From NCBI GenBank assembly GCA_963794685.1, contig CAWCFK010000004.1, positions 620,001-684,000 of the forward strand: a stretch of DNA of 64,000 bases, written 5' to 3'. Numbering within the stretch: position 1 is the first letter of the stretch; every line of letters begins with the position of its first letter. Of the stretch, positions 36,963 through 47,317 are shown piece after piece. A model generated the notes under the pieces. The model did not search any database. It was not told the DNA's origin and saw only the letters and a list, made by a program, of their open reading frames with translations. This DNA comes from CAVTWH01 sp963794685 (GTDB lineage: Bacteria; Actinomycetota; Actinomycetes; Mycobacteriales; Micromonosporaceae). The position numbers and the translations under genes were made by a program.

Positions 36963-37200
36963 CCGGCTACATACCCCAGCCCCGGGTACCGACACTATTT
37001 GATCTGCCTGAACGACGGGCGATTGGCTGCCTTTGGTGAAGTCCATGCCACTCTATGGGGTGTCGGACGGGTTAGTTGTCCCGGACCTCAGGAGTTCGGG
37101 CAATGTGTCCGTTTTCGTCAGGTGTCCGGGCGGACCGTGCAGGGCGGCGCGCGGGCGGCGGGCCGGCCTGGAAAGATTGGCTGGACGCTCGCACGCAGAT

Positions 37201-37248
37201 GTTCACGACAGCCGGTGTTCACGACAGCGGACGTTCACGACAACGGAG
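37201..37248. repeat. Three 16-bp direct repeats directly upstream of ettA
   Basis: GTTCACGACA begins at 37201, 37217 and 37233, exactly 16 bp apart, each followed by a variable six bases. The third copy ends in GGAG of the ettA ribosome binding site. Regular spacing suggests protein binding sites or a leader RNA element. Function is unknown. Confidence 0.85.
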
Positions 37249-37261
37249 GTAGGCGCCCACC

Positions 37262-38930
<1,669 letters not shown>

Positions 38931-38938
<8 letters not shown>

Positions 38939-39344
38939 GGAGCGCTTCCAGGTGCAGTTGCGCTGGTCCGACGCGGACGCGTTGGGCCACGTCAACCATG
39001 CCCGGTACCTCAGCTACTTCGAGGACGCCCGGATGGCCCTGGTGGCGCAGTCGCCCATCGGGGTCCCGGGCGGCTCCGCCGGGAAGGGCTACATCGCCGC
39101 CCGGATCGCGGTGGACTACCGGCGCCCGGTGCTGGTCAGCAGCGGCCTGTCGGTGACCGTGACCAGCACGGTGCGCAAGCTCGGCACGAGTTCGGTGACG
39201 CTGCGCCAGGAGTTGCTGCTGCCGGACTCGCCGGCCCCGGCCACCCAGGCCGAGTGCGTGCTGGTCGGCTATGACTACGCGGTCGCCGGCTCCCGGCCGC
39301 TGGATGACGACGAGCGCGCCTTCTGGGCCGGGTACCTCCCGTGA
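38931..39344 (+). CDS. Acyl-CoA thioesterase (4HBT hotdog fold), first of a pair
   Basis: A 137-residue hotdog-fold protein of the 4-hydroxybenzoyl-CoA thioesterase/YbgC type. The active-site loop reads RWSDADALGHVNHARYLSYFEDAR, with the Asp expected to catalyse. It hydrolyses short or medium acyl-CoA esters; the exact substrate is open. GTG 38931 overlaps the last eight bases of ettA, and its stop overlaps the next start by GTGA, so expression is coupled to ettA. Confidence 0.88.
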
Positions 39345-39772
39345 GGTTCCGCTACGACTGCCCGGTGCGCTGGTCCGACATGGACTCCTTCGGCCACGTC
39401 AACAACGCTCGCTTCCTCACCCTCTACGAGGAGGCCCGGGTGGCGTTGATGTTTTCCGGCGCCCGCGAGCAGGGCGTCAGCTCGCTGGAGGACGGCGGCG
39501 TGGTGATCTCCCGGCACGAGGTGGACTACCTGCGCCCGGTGGACTACCAGGACGCGGTCCGGATCGAGCTGTGGATCGCCGAGATCCGACCCAGCCGGTT
39601 CGTGGTGGAGTACGAAATGTTCGCCCGTGACGAGCTGGCCAGCCGGGCGCGCTCGGTGTGCGTCCCGTTCGACCTGGCCAGCTCCCGTCCGCGCCGGCTC
39701 GCCGACGCCGAGCGGGAGTTCCTGACCCCCTGGCTGGCCGACCCGGTGTCGCCGGCCGGGCAGGCCGGATGA
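39341..39772 (+). CDS. Acyl-CoA thioesterase (4HBT hotdog fold), second of a pair
   Basis: A 143-residue paralogue of the preceding gene, with RWSDMDSFGHVNNARFLTLYEEAR as the active-site loop and a strand FVVEYEMFARDE. The two share fold and catalytic Asp but are divergent in the rest, so they may form a heteromer or act on different acyl chains. Its ends overlap both neighbours (GTGA and ATGA). Confidence 0.88.
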   Translation: MRFRYDCPVRWSDMDSFGHVNNARFLTLYEEARVALMFSGAREQGVSSLEDGGVVISRHEVDYLRPVDYQDAVRIELWIAEIRPSRFVVEYEMFARDELASRARSVCVPFDLASSRPRRLADAEREFLTPWLADPVSPAGQAG

Positions 39773-40425
39773 GCACGATGAGCGCGACCGGGGTCGCCGA
39801 CGCGGTGGCCTTCCTGAGCCGGCTGGCCCGGCTCGACCAGACGGCCCCGGTGCGGCTGGTGCCGGCAGCCGGGGAGCGCACCGCGTTGTGGGCTCCGTTG
39901 CCGTGGGGCGTCCTGGTGACCCGGGTGGTGGAGCTGACCTCCCCGGCGGCCCTGCGTCCCGCCAACGGCCTGCTGGCCGCCCTGGAACGCGACCCTGACG
40001 CGCTCGCCGTCACCGCGGGTGCGGACACCGTCGCCCAGGGGTGGCAGTGGGGCCTGCCGCCGTCAGCCGGCGAGAACATCGAGCGGATTGCGGCAGCCGA
40101 CCTACGGCGGGTCGGCGCGGCCGCCGAGCGCACCCTTCGTGAGGTCGCGGCCGGCGGGCTGGCCGGTCGGGCGGTCGGTCAGCGCGCGGTCCGCGACGCT
40201 CTGCTCGACCACATCGCGGTGACGGTGGAGGCGGCGGGACGCCGGGTGGGGGTGCCGCAGCGGCTGGTCCAGGCGGTGACCCGGATGGGCTTTGTCACAG
40301 CATCACCCTCAGTACACGAGCAGGTCACCGTACGTGTTGCAGCCGGCTGGATCGGCCTGGTGGCCGACTACGGCACGGCGTGGTGGCGCCGATCGAGTGG
40401 TCTGACCCTGACGCCCGTGCGATAG
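39769..40425 (+). CDS. Hypothetical protein, last gene of the ettA operon
   Basis: A 218-residue soluble Ala-rich protein that I do not recognise. It has a LPWGVLVTRVVELTSP segment, a helical middle (RRVGAAAERTLREVAAGG), and ends with GLVADYGTAWWRRS. No catalytic motif is visible. ATG 39769 overlaps the preceding stop (ATGA); a second ATG three codons later is possible. Conserved coupling with EttA would be a clue to its role, but the family is unknown to me. Confidence 0.7.
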   Translation: MSTMSATGVADAVAFLSRLARLDQTAPVRLVPAAGERTALWAPLPWGVLVTRVVELTSPAALRPANGLLAALERDPDALAVTAGADTVAQGWQWGLPPSAGENIERIAAADLRRVGAAAERTLREVAAGGLAGRAVGQRAVRDALLDHIAVTVEAAGRRVGVPQRLVQAVTRMGFVTASPSVHEQVTVRVAAGWIGLVADYGTAWWRRSSGLTLTPVR

Positions 40426-40665
40426 TGGCTGGGCCGACCGGGGGTGTCCCGAGGCCGTATGTACCACGGATTCCGCCGATGCAGTAGGCAAGTTACAACC
40501 GATTCGCGCGCCGAGCCAACCGAACGGATGATGGGGTTTCCTCTTATCGGTTTGATGCGTACGATTCGGTGTCGCCGGCTTCGGAGCCTCCCGGGTACCG
40601 TCGACCGCCGGATCCATACGCACGGTTGGCGTGTGGACACTCTGTGACGCAGGGGAGTGCAGGCC

Positions 40666-41205
40666 ATGCCGTGGTGGTCCAAGCGGGAATCCGAGATCGA
40701 CAGCGCGCCATCGTCCCCGGGCGGCACCGGTACGGGGGTACGCCCCGAGGTGCCGACCCAGCGCCGTCCGGCTGCTGGTGACAGCATTGTCGGCCCGGTC
40801 AACATGGCCCGGATGCGGGCCGCCCTGGACCGGTTGGAGATCCGTTACCTGACCGACGGCGACGGCAACCTGCTCGCCATGTGGGAGCGGCACGCGGTGC
40901 TGTTCGCCCTGGAGGGGCCGGACGACCAGATCATGGTGATGCGCGCCCGTCCACACGGCACCGTGCCGTGCGACTGGGTTGACCGCGCGTACCGCGTGGT
41001 CAACGAGTGGAACCACTCGCGCCGGTTCTGCAAGGCCTACCTGGGCGACCCGACCGAGCGTGGCCACCTGCCCATCTACGCCGAGATGCAGGTCCCGTTG
41101 ATGGCCGGCGCGCACGACGCGCTGCTGGTCGAGCTGCTCGACTGTGCCGCCGCCGTCGCGGTCGCGTTCGTCGACTGGCTGCACGACGAGGGCGCCCTGC
41201 TCTGA
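40666..41205 (+). CDS. YbjN domain-containing protein
   Basis: A 179-residue cytoplasmic protein with a YbjN (type III secretion chaperone-like) fold from about residue 50: MARMRAALDRLEIRYLTDGDGNLLAMWE, then RVVNEWNHSRRFCKAYL and a C-terminal helix. YbjN proteins are small sensory or chaperone-like proteins, not enzymes. ATG 40666 is preceded by GGGGAG. The 240 bp upstream is AT-richer and carries its promoter. It converges on glbO with four bases between. Confidence 0.82.
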   Translation: MPWWSKRESEIDSAPSSPGGTGTGVRPEVPTQRRPAAGDSIVGPVNMARMRAALDRLEIRYLTDGDGNLLAMWERHAVLFALEGPDDQIMVMRARPHGTVPCDWVDRAYRVVNEWNHSRRFCKAYLGDPTERGHLPIYAEMQVPLMAGAHDALLVELLDCAAAVAVAFVDWLHDEGALL

Positions 41206-41209
41206 GGCC

Positions 41210-41608
41210 TCACTCCGGCCCGACCGACTCCATCGAGTTGACCATGAAGTAGGCGGCCCGCTCCAGGTACTGCCAGAGCTGGTCGTGCAGGTCCGCAGGC
41301 AGGTCCAGGGACTCGACGGCCGTCCGCATGTGGGTGAGCCAGGCGTCCCGCTCCCGCTCGCCGATCACGAACGGCGCGTGCCGTAGCCGCAGCCGCGGGT
41401 GGCCACGCTGGTCCGAGTACTCGGTCGGGCCGCCCCAGTACTGCACCAGGAACATCCGTAGCCGGTCAGCCGCCGGCCCGAGGTCGGACTCGGGGTAGAG
41501 CGGCCGCAGCAGCGGGTCGTCCGCGACACCGGCGTAGAAGACGTCCACCAGCTTGCGGAAGGTGGGTTCGCCGCCGACTGCCGCGTAGAAGCTCTCCGCA
41601 GTGTTCAC
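41210..41608 (-). CDS. glbO: Group II truncated haemoglobin (HbO)
   Basis: A 132-residue 2-on-2 globin that binds oxygen and other haem ligands, thought to aid respiration or redox stress. Family features are FYAAVGGEPTFRKLVDVFY, the proximal region YWGGPTEYSDQRGHPRLRLRHAPF, and GERERDAWLTHM with the G8 Trp. GTG 41608 follows TAGGAT (41615-41620) by six bases, so the mRNA is probably leaderless. It is convergent with the YbjN gene. Confidence 0.94.
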   Translation of the reverse strand: MNTAESFYAAVGGEPTFRKLVDVFYAGVADDPLLRPLYPESDLGPAADRLRMFLVQYWGGPTEYSDQRGHPRLRLRHAPFVIGERERDAWLTHMRTAVESLDLPADLHDQLWQYLERAAYFMVNSMESVGPE

Positions 41609-41691
41609 CCGGCAATCCTAGTGTCGGGGCCGTTCCCGGCTGCCCGTGCGGTCACCGCGGTCGGTCCGGGGAGCTGGTCTCCGGGCTGGCG

Positions 41692-43470
41692 TCAGCCGCG
41701 CTCGACGGGTGCCGAGGAGGTTCGGGCGCCCTGGTCCTGGCTGGGAATGCGGGGGGCGTCGCTGAGTACCTCGGCCGCCGTCGCCGCGGCGTCCTCCGCC
41801 TCCGACCGGCCGCCCGGCCTGCCGGCCCCGTTCGCCCCGGCCTGCGCCGGTGTCGCGGCCACGCCGTAGCTGGCTGCGACACTTGCGACAGCCGCAGCCT
41901 GGGCCGGGGCGGGGTTCGTGGCGGTGCCAAGGTTCGTGGCGGTGGCAGGGTTCGTGGCGGTGGCAGGGTCCGCGGTGGTGGCAGGGTCCGCGGTGGTGGC
42001 ACGGTCCGCGGCGGTGGCGGAGTCTGTGTCAGCGGTGGCGGGGTCCGCGGCATCGGCCGGGCCCGGAGCGGTGGCCGGGCCCGGAGCGGTGGCCGGGGCA
42101 GCGGTAGGGGCGGTGGCCGGGCCTTGCGCGGTGGCCGGGCTCTGGGCGGTCGTCGGCTCCGGTGCGGTGGCCTGGGTCGGGACACCGGGTGCGGCCGGGT
42201 CCGGGCTGGCCGGCGGACGGACGGCCGCCGCGTCCACGGTGCCCGGTGTCGGCCAGATCAGCGCGCAGACCGCTGCGATCACCAGGGTGCCGATGATGCT
42301 CCATACGCCGACCACGGTGGGCACGTTGAACTCGTCGGCGAGCGCGCCGGCCACCAGCACGCCGATTGCCTGGCAGATCTGGATGGAGGTCTGCATGACG
42401 CCGAACGTGCGGGTACGGAACTCCAGCGGCACCACCCGGGCGAAGATGCCGATGGCGTTGGGCAGCACGCCCGCGCAGGCCATCCCGGACAGCACGCACA
42501 GCACCGCGATGACCAGCGAGTTCGGGTGGAAGACCGCCGGGATCAGCGTGGCCGGGCCGAGGATCGCCAGGTAGGGCAGGAGGCGTTGCCGTCGTTTCGG
42601 GGGAATCATGCGGTTGACCAGGAAACCGCCGAAGATCTGGCCGGCCGCGGTGGTACCCATGATGAGCGCCTGGGAGATGGCCCGGCCGCCGAGCGGATGG
42701 TCCATTGAGCCGGCCCAGGCGGCTGCCAGCCCCTCGGGCACGATCGTCAGCGTGACCAGCAGCAGCACCACCACCGCGACCGCGCGCAGCACATGGTTGC
42801 GCAGGATGAAGCCGAAGCCCTCCGCCGTCTCCACCAACAGCCTGCGGCGCTGTTGCACGGCGCGTACCGCGGCCCACGGTCGTACTCCCGCACGGATCGC
42901 GGCGGCGGAGAGCAGAAAGGTCACCGCGTCGGCGAGCAGCGCCGCCCGGGGGTGGTAGGCGGCGACCGCCGGGCCGGGTCCGTAGCCGATCAGGATGGCG
43001 ACCTGCTGGAGCGTGCTCTGCATGGTGGCGGAGAGCACGTACCGGTCGTCGGTGAAGATGCGGCTGTTCACCGACGACCGGGAGGCCTCGAACGGCGAGT
43101 TGAGCAGGGCGGCCAGGAACAGCAGCAGCCAGATCGACCAGAGTGGCAGACCGCTGATGACCACAGTGGCGATGAGCCCGGCCCGCAGCACGTCGGTGAG
43201 GACCATGACGGTGCGTGGCGGGTACCGCTCGGCGAGCGTCGCCAGGATCGGGCCGCCCAGGATCCAGGGAAGGTAGGAGATGGCGAAGGTGACCGCGGAC
43301 GCCGAAACCGATTCGGTACGCGAATAGACCAGTAGAGTGACGGCCGCGCGAGCGAGGTAGTCACCGACTGCGGACAGGCCGCCGGCCGCGAGGATGACGC
43401 GGAACTCCCGGTCTGCCAGCACCGAGCCGTAGCTGGTTCTACGGTCGGTGGTGCTTGTGCGGTCAGACAC
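41692..43470 (-). CDS. MFS transporter with long Ala/Pro/Thr-rich C-terminal tail
   Basis: An integral membrane transporter with about 12 helices (residues 20-410), resembling MFS_3/enterobactin-exporter-like permeases. The first helix region is FRVILAAGGLSAVGDYLARAAV, and the cytoplasmic loop has the RTFGVMQTSIQ segment. After IAAVCALIWPTPG comes a tail of about 170 residues of PATA/PGPA repeats, low-complexity and probably cytoplasmic. GTG 43470 has GGAAGG seven bases upstream and is preferred to ATG 43494. The substrate is unknown. Confidence 0.85.
   Translation of the reverse strand: MSDRTSTTDRRTSYGSVLADREFRVILAAGGLSAVGDYLARAAVTLLVYSRTESVSASAVTFAISYLPWILGGPILATLAERYPPRTVMVLTDVLRAGLIATVVISGLPLWSIWLLLFLAALLNSPFEASRSSVNSRIFTDDRYVLSATMQSTLQQVAILIGYGPGPAVAAYHPRAALLADAVTFLLSAAAIRAGVRPWAAVRAVQQRRRLLVETAEGFGFILRNHVLRAVAVVVLLLVTLTIVPEGLAAAWAGSMDHPLGGRAISQALIMGTTAAGQIFGGFLVNRMIPPKRRQRLLPYLAILGPATLIPAVFHPNSLVIAVLCVLSGMACAGVLPNAIGIFARVVPLEFRTRTFGVMQTSIQICQAIGVLVAGALADEFNVPTVVGVWSIIGTLVIAAVCALIWPTPGTVDAAAVRPPASPDPAAPGVPTQATAPEPTTAQSPATAQGPATAPTAAPATAPGPATAPGPADAADPATADTDSATAADRATTADPATTADPATATNPATATNLGTATNPAPAQAAAVASVAASYGVAATPAQAGANGAGRPGGRSEAEDAAATAAEVLSDAPRIPSQDQGARTSSAPVERG
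41905..42140. repeat. Minisatellite coding the MFS tail
   Basis: Irregular copies of GTGGCAGGGTCCGCGGTG and related 18-bp and 6-bp units (GGTGGC, GGGTCC) fill this stretch. They encode Pro-Ala-Thr repeats on the minus strand. Copy number may vary between strains. Confidence 0.75.
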
Positions 43471-43668
43471 CGGGGAGCCTTCCACTGACGACATCGACGT
43501 CTGGCGTTAGTTGTCAGCGCTGATTCTGCCCGATCGGGGGAGTGCGCGCTAGGCCGATCAGCTGGCAATTGCTGGACGTGCGGCCGATCCATGACACCAG
43601 GAAGTCGCTACGCGCCGTAGTGCAGCGGGCAACCGGTGAAGTGGCAGGGTACCGTCCTGAAGCCGTCG

Positions 43669-44742
43669 TTACGGCCCGACGCTACCCGCGTCTGTACCCT
43701 CGCCCGGCGGCTGAACCGGCGGCCGCACATAGACCCGACCGGCGCCCAACTGCCCGCTGAGGCCGGCCGCAACGAGCGCCTCGCTGAGCCGTCGACGTAG
43801 TTCGCGGCCCACCTTCCACTGCGCGTCCGAGGCGGTCTTCACGGTGGTGCGCAGGACTGTGCCATCCACGGTGATCTGCTCGATGCCGAGCACCGACGGC
43901 GCCTCGATCAGGTCGTCGGCGTACTCCTCGTCCTGAGCCAGCCCGGCGGCCGCGGTGCGCAGCACCTCGGTGGCCTGCTCCACGTTGGCGAACCCGATCG
44001 GCAGGTCCACCACCACCATCGCCCAGCCCTGGCTCTTGTTGCCGACCCGGACGATCTCGCCGTTGCGGATGTACCAGAGCACCCCACGCCCGTCCCGGAT
44101 GGTGGTGATGCGCAGCCCGACGGCCTCCACGGTGCCGCTGGCCTCCCCGACGTCCACCACGTCGCCGACCCCGTACTGGTCCTCCAGCAACATGAACAGC
44201 CCGGCGAGGAGGTCCTTCACCAGGCTCTGCGCCCCGAAGCCCAGCGCCACGCCGACGATCCCGGCACTGGCGATCAGCGGCGCCACGTTGATGCCCAGCT
44301 CGGTGAGGATCATCAGCATCGCGATGGAGAACACCGTGGCCGTGGTGAAACTGCGCAACACCGAGCCGATCGCCTCGGACCGCTGCCGCCGCCGCTCCGG
44401 CACCGCCGCGCTGCTCTGCGCCACCGCGTTCGCGGCCCGTGCCCGCAGCGGCTTGAGGATGCCCGGCACCGACCCCTCGGAGGTGCTGCGGACCAGCCGG
44501 CCGATGGTGCGGTTGATCAGGTGCCGGACGATCACCGCGATCACCGCGATGAGCAGGATGGTGACCGGCTTGGCCAGCAGGTAGTAGCCGACCGAGGCGA
44601 ACCAGGGGCTACCGGTCTGGTCGAAGATCCACTGGCAGAGGTCGCTGGCCTTCGCGCACGACGGACTGGGTGGGAGTGGTGCGGTGGGGCTGGGCGTCAC
44701 CGGCGCGGCCGGCAGGCTCAGCCAGGCGGCCAGCGAGTGCAT
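43669..44742 (-). CDS. MscS family mechanosensitive ion channel
   Basis: A 357-residue membrane channel. TM helices are at about residues 53-75 (LLAKPVTILLIAVIAVIV) and 125-150, and the pore-lining TM3 reads ASAGIVGVALGFGAQSLVKDLL with the conserved Ala/Gly packing. The beta domain has DVVDVGEASGTVEAVGLRIT and RNGEIVRVGNKSQ. The N-terminus is Ser/Pro-rich with two Cys. It releases solutes on hypo-osmotic shock. ATG 44742 is six bases after TAAGGT (44749-44754), a leaderless start; GTG 44745 lies in the spacer. Confidence 0.9.
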   Translation of the reverse strand: MHSLAAWLSLPAAPVTPSPTAPLPPSPSCAKASDLCQWIFDQTGSPWFASVGYYLLAKPVTILLIAVIAVIVRHLINRTIGRLVRSTSEGSVPGILKPLRARAANAVAQSSAAVPERRRQRSEAIGSVLRSFTTATVFSIAMLMILTELGINVAPLIASAGIVGVALGFGAQSLVKDLLAGLFMLLEDQYGVGDVVDVGEASGTVEAVGLRITTIRDGRGVLWYIRNGEIVRVGNKSQGWAMVVVDLPIGFANVEQATEVLRTAAAGLAQDEEYADDLIEAPSVLGIEQITVDGTVLRTTVKTASDAQWKVGRELRRRLSEALVAAGLSGQLGAGRVYVRPPVQPPGEGTDAGSVGP

Positions 44743-45004
44743 CACGGAACCTTATTACCGCACCGGGGTGGGCGGCGCATATCGCCCCCCGGACATGCCC
44801 GGTGTCACACGGTTCGTCGGCGGACCGTCACCGAGCCTTTACCCGTCCGCGCTGAATAGTGCGTGCATTCTCGCGATCAATCGGGGACTATTGGTGCCAG
44901 GGTGGCGAGGCCACGGCCAACCGGTTTACCAGCTGGACGGCCGGACAGGTTTGCAAGCCAGCAGACCTACCGCGTGGCGCGCCGCGTCCGAGAGGTGAGC
45001 TGCG

Positions 45005-45538
45005 ATGCCTGACATACGACGCACGACAAGCTCCGCCGCGCTGGTGCTGAACCAGACCTACGAGCCACTGTGTGTCGTGTCCATCCGTCGGGCCACCATT
45101 CTTGTGATTTCCGCGAAAGCCGTCTGCATCGCCGATGGCGACGGGGTGCTGCACAGCGCCCGCGAGGCCATGCCCGTCCCGCTGGTCATCCGGCTCACCC
45201 GCTACGTCCGGGTGCCGTACCGCACCCATGTCGGGCTCTCCCGGCGCGGCATCTTCGCCCGCGACGGCGGACGCTGCGCCTACTGCCGTGGGCCCGCGGA
45301 GACCATCGACCACGTGATGCCACGTAGCCGGGGTGGCCACCACGCCTGGGACAACGTGGTCGCCGCGTGCGCACGGTGCAACCACACCAAGGGTGACAAG
45401 ACGCCAGCCGAACTCGGCTGGCGTCTCCATGCGCTGCCCACCGCCCCGAAGGGGACGGCGTGGCGGGTGCTCGGCCACCGCACCCCCGATCCCCGCTGGG
45501 CCGACTGGCTCAACCTGCCGCTATCCGAAGCGGCGTAG
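45005..45538 (+). CDS. HNH endonuclease domain protein
   Basis: A 177-residue protein with a zinc-stabilised HNH motif: RCAYCRGPAETIDHVMPRSRGG, then WDNVVAACARCNHTKGDKTP. The four Cys and the DH/N/H residues are intact. The N-terminal LVLNQTYEPLCVVSIRRA is typical of a widespread actinobacterial HNH family of unknown target. ATG 45005 follows GAGAGGTGAGC. The 260-bp gap before it holds its promoter region (AT-richer around 44855-44890). It is not next to a methylase or phage genes. Confidence 0.88.
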   Translation: MPDIRRTTSSAALVLNQTYEPLCVVSIRRATILVISAKAVCIADGDGVLHSAREAMPVPLVIRLTRYVRVPYRTHVGLSRRGIFARDGGRCAYCRGPAETIDHVMPRSRGGHHAWDNVVAACARCNHTKGDKTPAELGWRLHALPTAPKGTAWRVLGHRTPDPRWADWLNLPLSEAA

Positions 45539-45607
45539 CCGCACCGCTTCCGCAGCGGCGTAGCCGCCGTGGCGTAGCCGGAGCGGGCGGCGGCCGGGCG
45601 CAGCGTC

Positions 45608-46306
45608 TCAGGTCGTCACCAACGAGGCGAAGACCACGACGTTGTCGGCGTACCCCTGCTCGCCGCCGACCCACTGGCCGCCGCAGGTGATCAGGCGCAG
45701 TCCGGGCCGGCTGAAGTCGCCGTACACCTCGCTGGCCGGGACGTTGTCCTTCGGGTAGACCCGGACCGCATCAACCCGGAACGTGGCGATCTTGTGGTCC
45801 TTGCGGCTGACCAGGATCTTGTCGCGGGGCTTGAGTTTGCCCAGCTTGTAGAAGACGGCCGGGCCGGTGCGGGTGTCGACGTGCCCGACCAGTACCGCCG
45901 GACCGTCCTGACCCGGCGTCGGGCCCTGGTCGTACCAGCCGATGGTGTTCTTCTTGGTCAGGGCCGGGGTGTCGATGGTGCCGTCGGCGGCCAGCCCGAC
46001 CGTCACCACCGTGGCCGACACCTGGATGCGCGGGATCGACACCCGGGTCGGCAGCGACCGGGGCAGCGCCGGCGAGCGCGGCCCGCCGCCGTGCGGATCA
46101 CCGAACAGGTGCGGCACCGCCGGGCCCGCGCCGAACTGGCCGAGGCCCAACCCGGTGGCGAACAACCCGACCACCAGCAGCAGCCCGATCAGCAGCCGCC
46201 GGCCCCGCAACCCACCGTGGCCCGCTGACCGCAGCATCGGTGGTGGCGCGGGCCCGCGCCGGGGCCGGTCTGTGGTGGAGCGCCCGTCATGCTCGCGGAC
46301 GGTCAC
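45608..46306 (-). CDS. Class F sortase
   Basis: A membrane-anchored transpeptidase of 232 residues. It has an N-terminal basic stretch and a TM helix (RRLLIGLLLVVGLFATGLGL), then the sortase barrel RVSIPRIQVSATVV, the catalytic His in VLVGHVDTRTGPAVF, and the Cys in LRLITCGGQW. Class F sortases are the common actinobacterial type; their substrates are mostly unknown. GTG 46306 starts three bases after the stop of a secreted protein gene, so the two are coupled and that protein is a candidate partner. Confidence 0.92.
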   Translation of the reverse strand: MTVREHDGRSTTDRPRRGPAPPPMLRSAGHGGLRGRRLLIGLLLVVGLFATGLGLGQFGAGPAVPHLFGDPHGGGPRSPALPRSLPTRVSIPRIQVSATVVTVGLAADGTIDTPALTKKNTIGWYDQGPTPGQDGPAVLVGHVDTRTGPAVFYKLGKLKPRDKILVSRKDHKIATFRVDAVRVYPKDNVPASEVYGDFSRPGLRLITCGGQWVGGEQGYADNVVVFASLVTT

Positions 46307-46309
46307 CGG

Positions 46310-46829
46310 TCAGAGCCGGACCGGTTCACGCCGTCGCCGTCGGCCGGCAAAGCCCAGTGCCACGGCGCCGGCCAGCGCGGCCAGCCCGCCGGCCAGCAGG
46401 GTGCCGCCTCCGATGGGTTGCGCCACCGCCACCGGTCGCCGGGCCCTTGGTCGGGGTGGCGTTGTTGACCACCCACACTGTGGTGGTGGCCATGTTGCCG
46501 CTGGCACAACTGAGCGTCACGTTGTACCCCTGTGCCTTGGTGGTGGTCGGTACCACCGCCGTGGCGCTGAGCACCCCGTTGACCGGGGTGAGGGTGACCG
46601 GGCTGGTGAACGCGCCGGAAGAGACCGAGGCGGTGTTGACGTTCTCGCCGCAGCTGCCGGTGATGCCGACCTGGAACCCGGCGGTGATGGTGCTCGGGTT
46701 GACGCTCACCCAGACGCCGGAGGCGGCCTGGGCCGGAGTGGCCAGAGCCAATCCGGCGGCGAGGAGTGCCGTTGTCCCGACCAGCGCGGCGAGTGCCCGA
46801 CGTGGCGTGCTGCGCAGGAGTGGCCACAT
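46310..46829 (-). CDS. Small secreted protein with C-terminal membrane anchor, frameshifted
   Basis: A surface protein of about 172 residues coupled to the sortase gene. The signal peptide is PRRALAALVGTTALLAAGLA with an AQA cleavage site, followed by a beta-sandwich-like domain (VSVNPSTITAGFQVGITGSC and a partner Cys in TLSCASGNM). After GPATGGGG the frame shifts by one extra base near 46420-46445. The continuation GGGTLLAGGLAALAGAVALG plus an RRRR tail is a typical sorting-type anchor, though no LPxTG is visible. ATG 46829 is preceded by GGGAGG. Total length is 3n+1, so an error is likely. Confidence 0.7.
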
Positions 46830-47002
46830 AGGGGTGTTCCCTCCCATTCCGGTGGCCAGATGGCACACCTACGAGGGATCATCCCATCATTTGATGCGCT
46901 TATGCGGCTTTTCTCCGGACGGCGGCCAGGGACGCCGCCCCCACGCCGTGGCCGACCCGGGTCTCCGCTACGGTTGATCCGTCGCATGGTCCCTGACGAC
47001 GT

Positions 47003-47317
47003 ATGGGGGCGTTGAGCTTGTCCATCACTGAAGCGGTGCTGATCTTCGCGGGGATACCGGCGGTCGTTATCGCGGCCGTCTACGCCGCCGTCTACAGCAC
47101 CACCGCCCGCCGTGCCGACAAGCGGTACCGGCCCGGCCGGCCGTTCGAATTCGCCCCCGTCTGGTTCCTGGCCGCGCCCGGCCCGCTGGCGGGCAGCTCG
47201 CCGGACGGCGCGCGGCAGCTCACCGGCGCGGGTCCGCTGCTGGCGCTGCCGCCCGGCTCCGAGCAGCCGGCAACCCCCGGCCACCGCGAAGTGGGAGGCG
47301 CAAGTGACACCTGGTGA
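47003..47317 (+). CDS. Small membrane protein, CtaJ-like aa3 oxidase subunit
   Basis: A 104-residue protein with one TM helix (ITEAVLIFAGIPAVVIAAVYAAVY), then RRADKRYRPGRPFEFAPVWFLA. The YRPG.P....PVW signature fits my memory of the actinobacterial cytochrome aa3 accessory subunit CtaJ, but I cannot confirm it. ATG 47003 is used; TTG 47018 after GGGGGCGTTGAG is an alternative. It overlaps the DUF5130 gene by 14 bases. Confidence 0.6.
   Translation: MGALSLSITEAVLIFAGIPAVVIAAVYAAVYSTTARRADKRYRPGRPFEFAPVWFLAAPGPLAGSSPDGARQLTGAGPLLALPPGSEQPATPGHREVGGASDTW

Noticed and set aside
45005..45538. HNH protein as part of a restriction or phage system
   Set aside because: There is no methylase, terminase or other phage or defence gene nearby. 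The family is a common actinobacterial housekeeping type.
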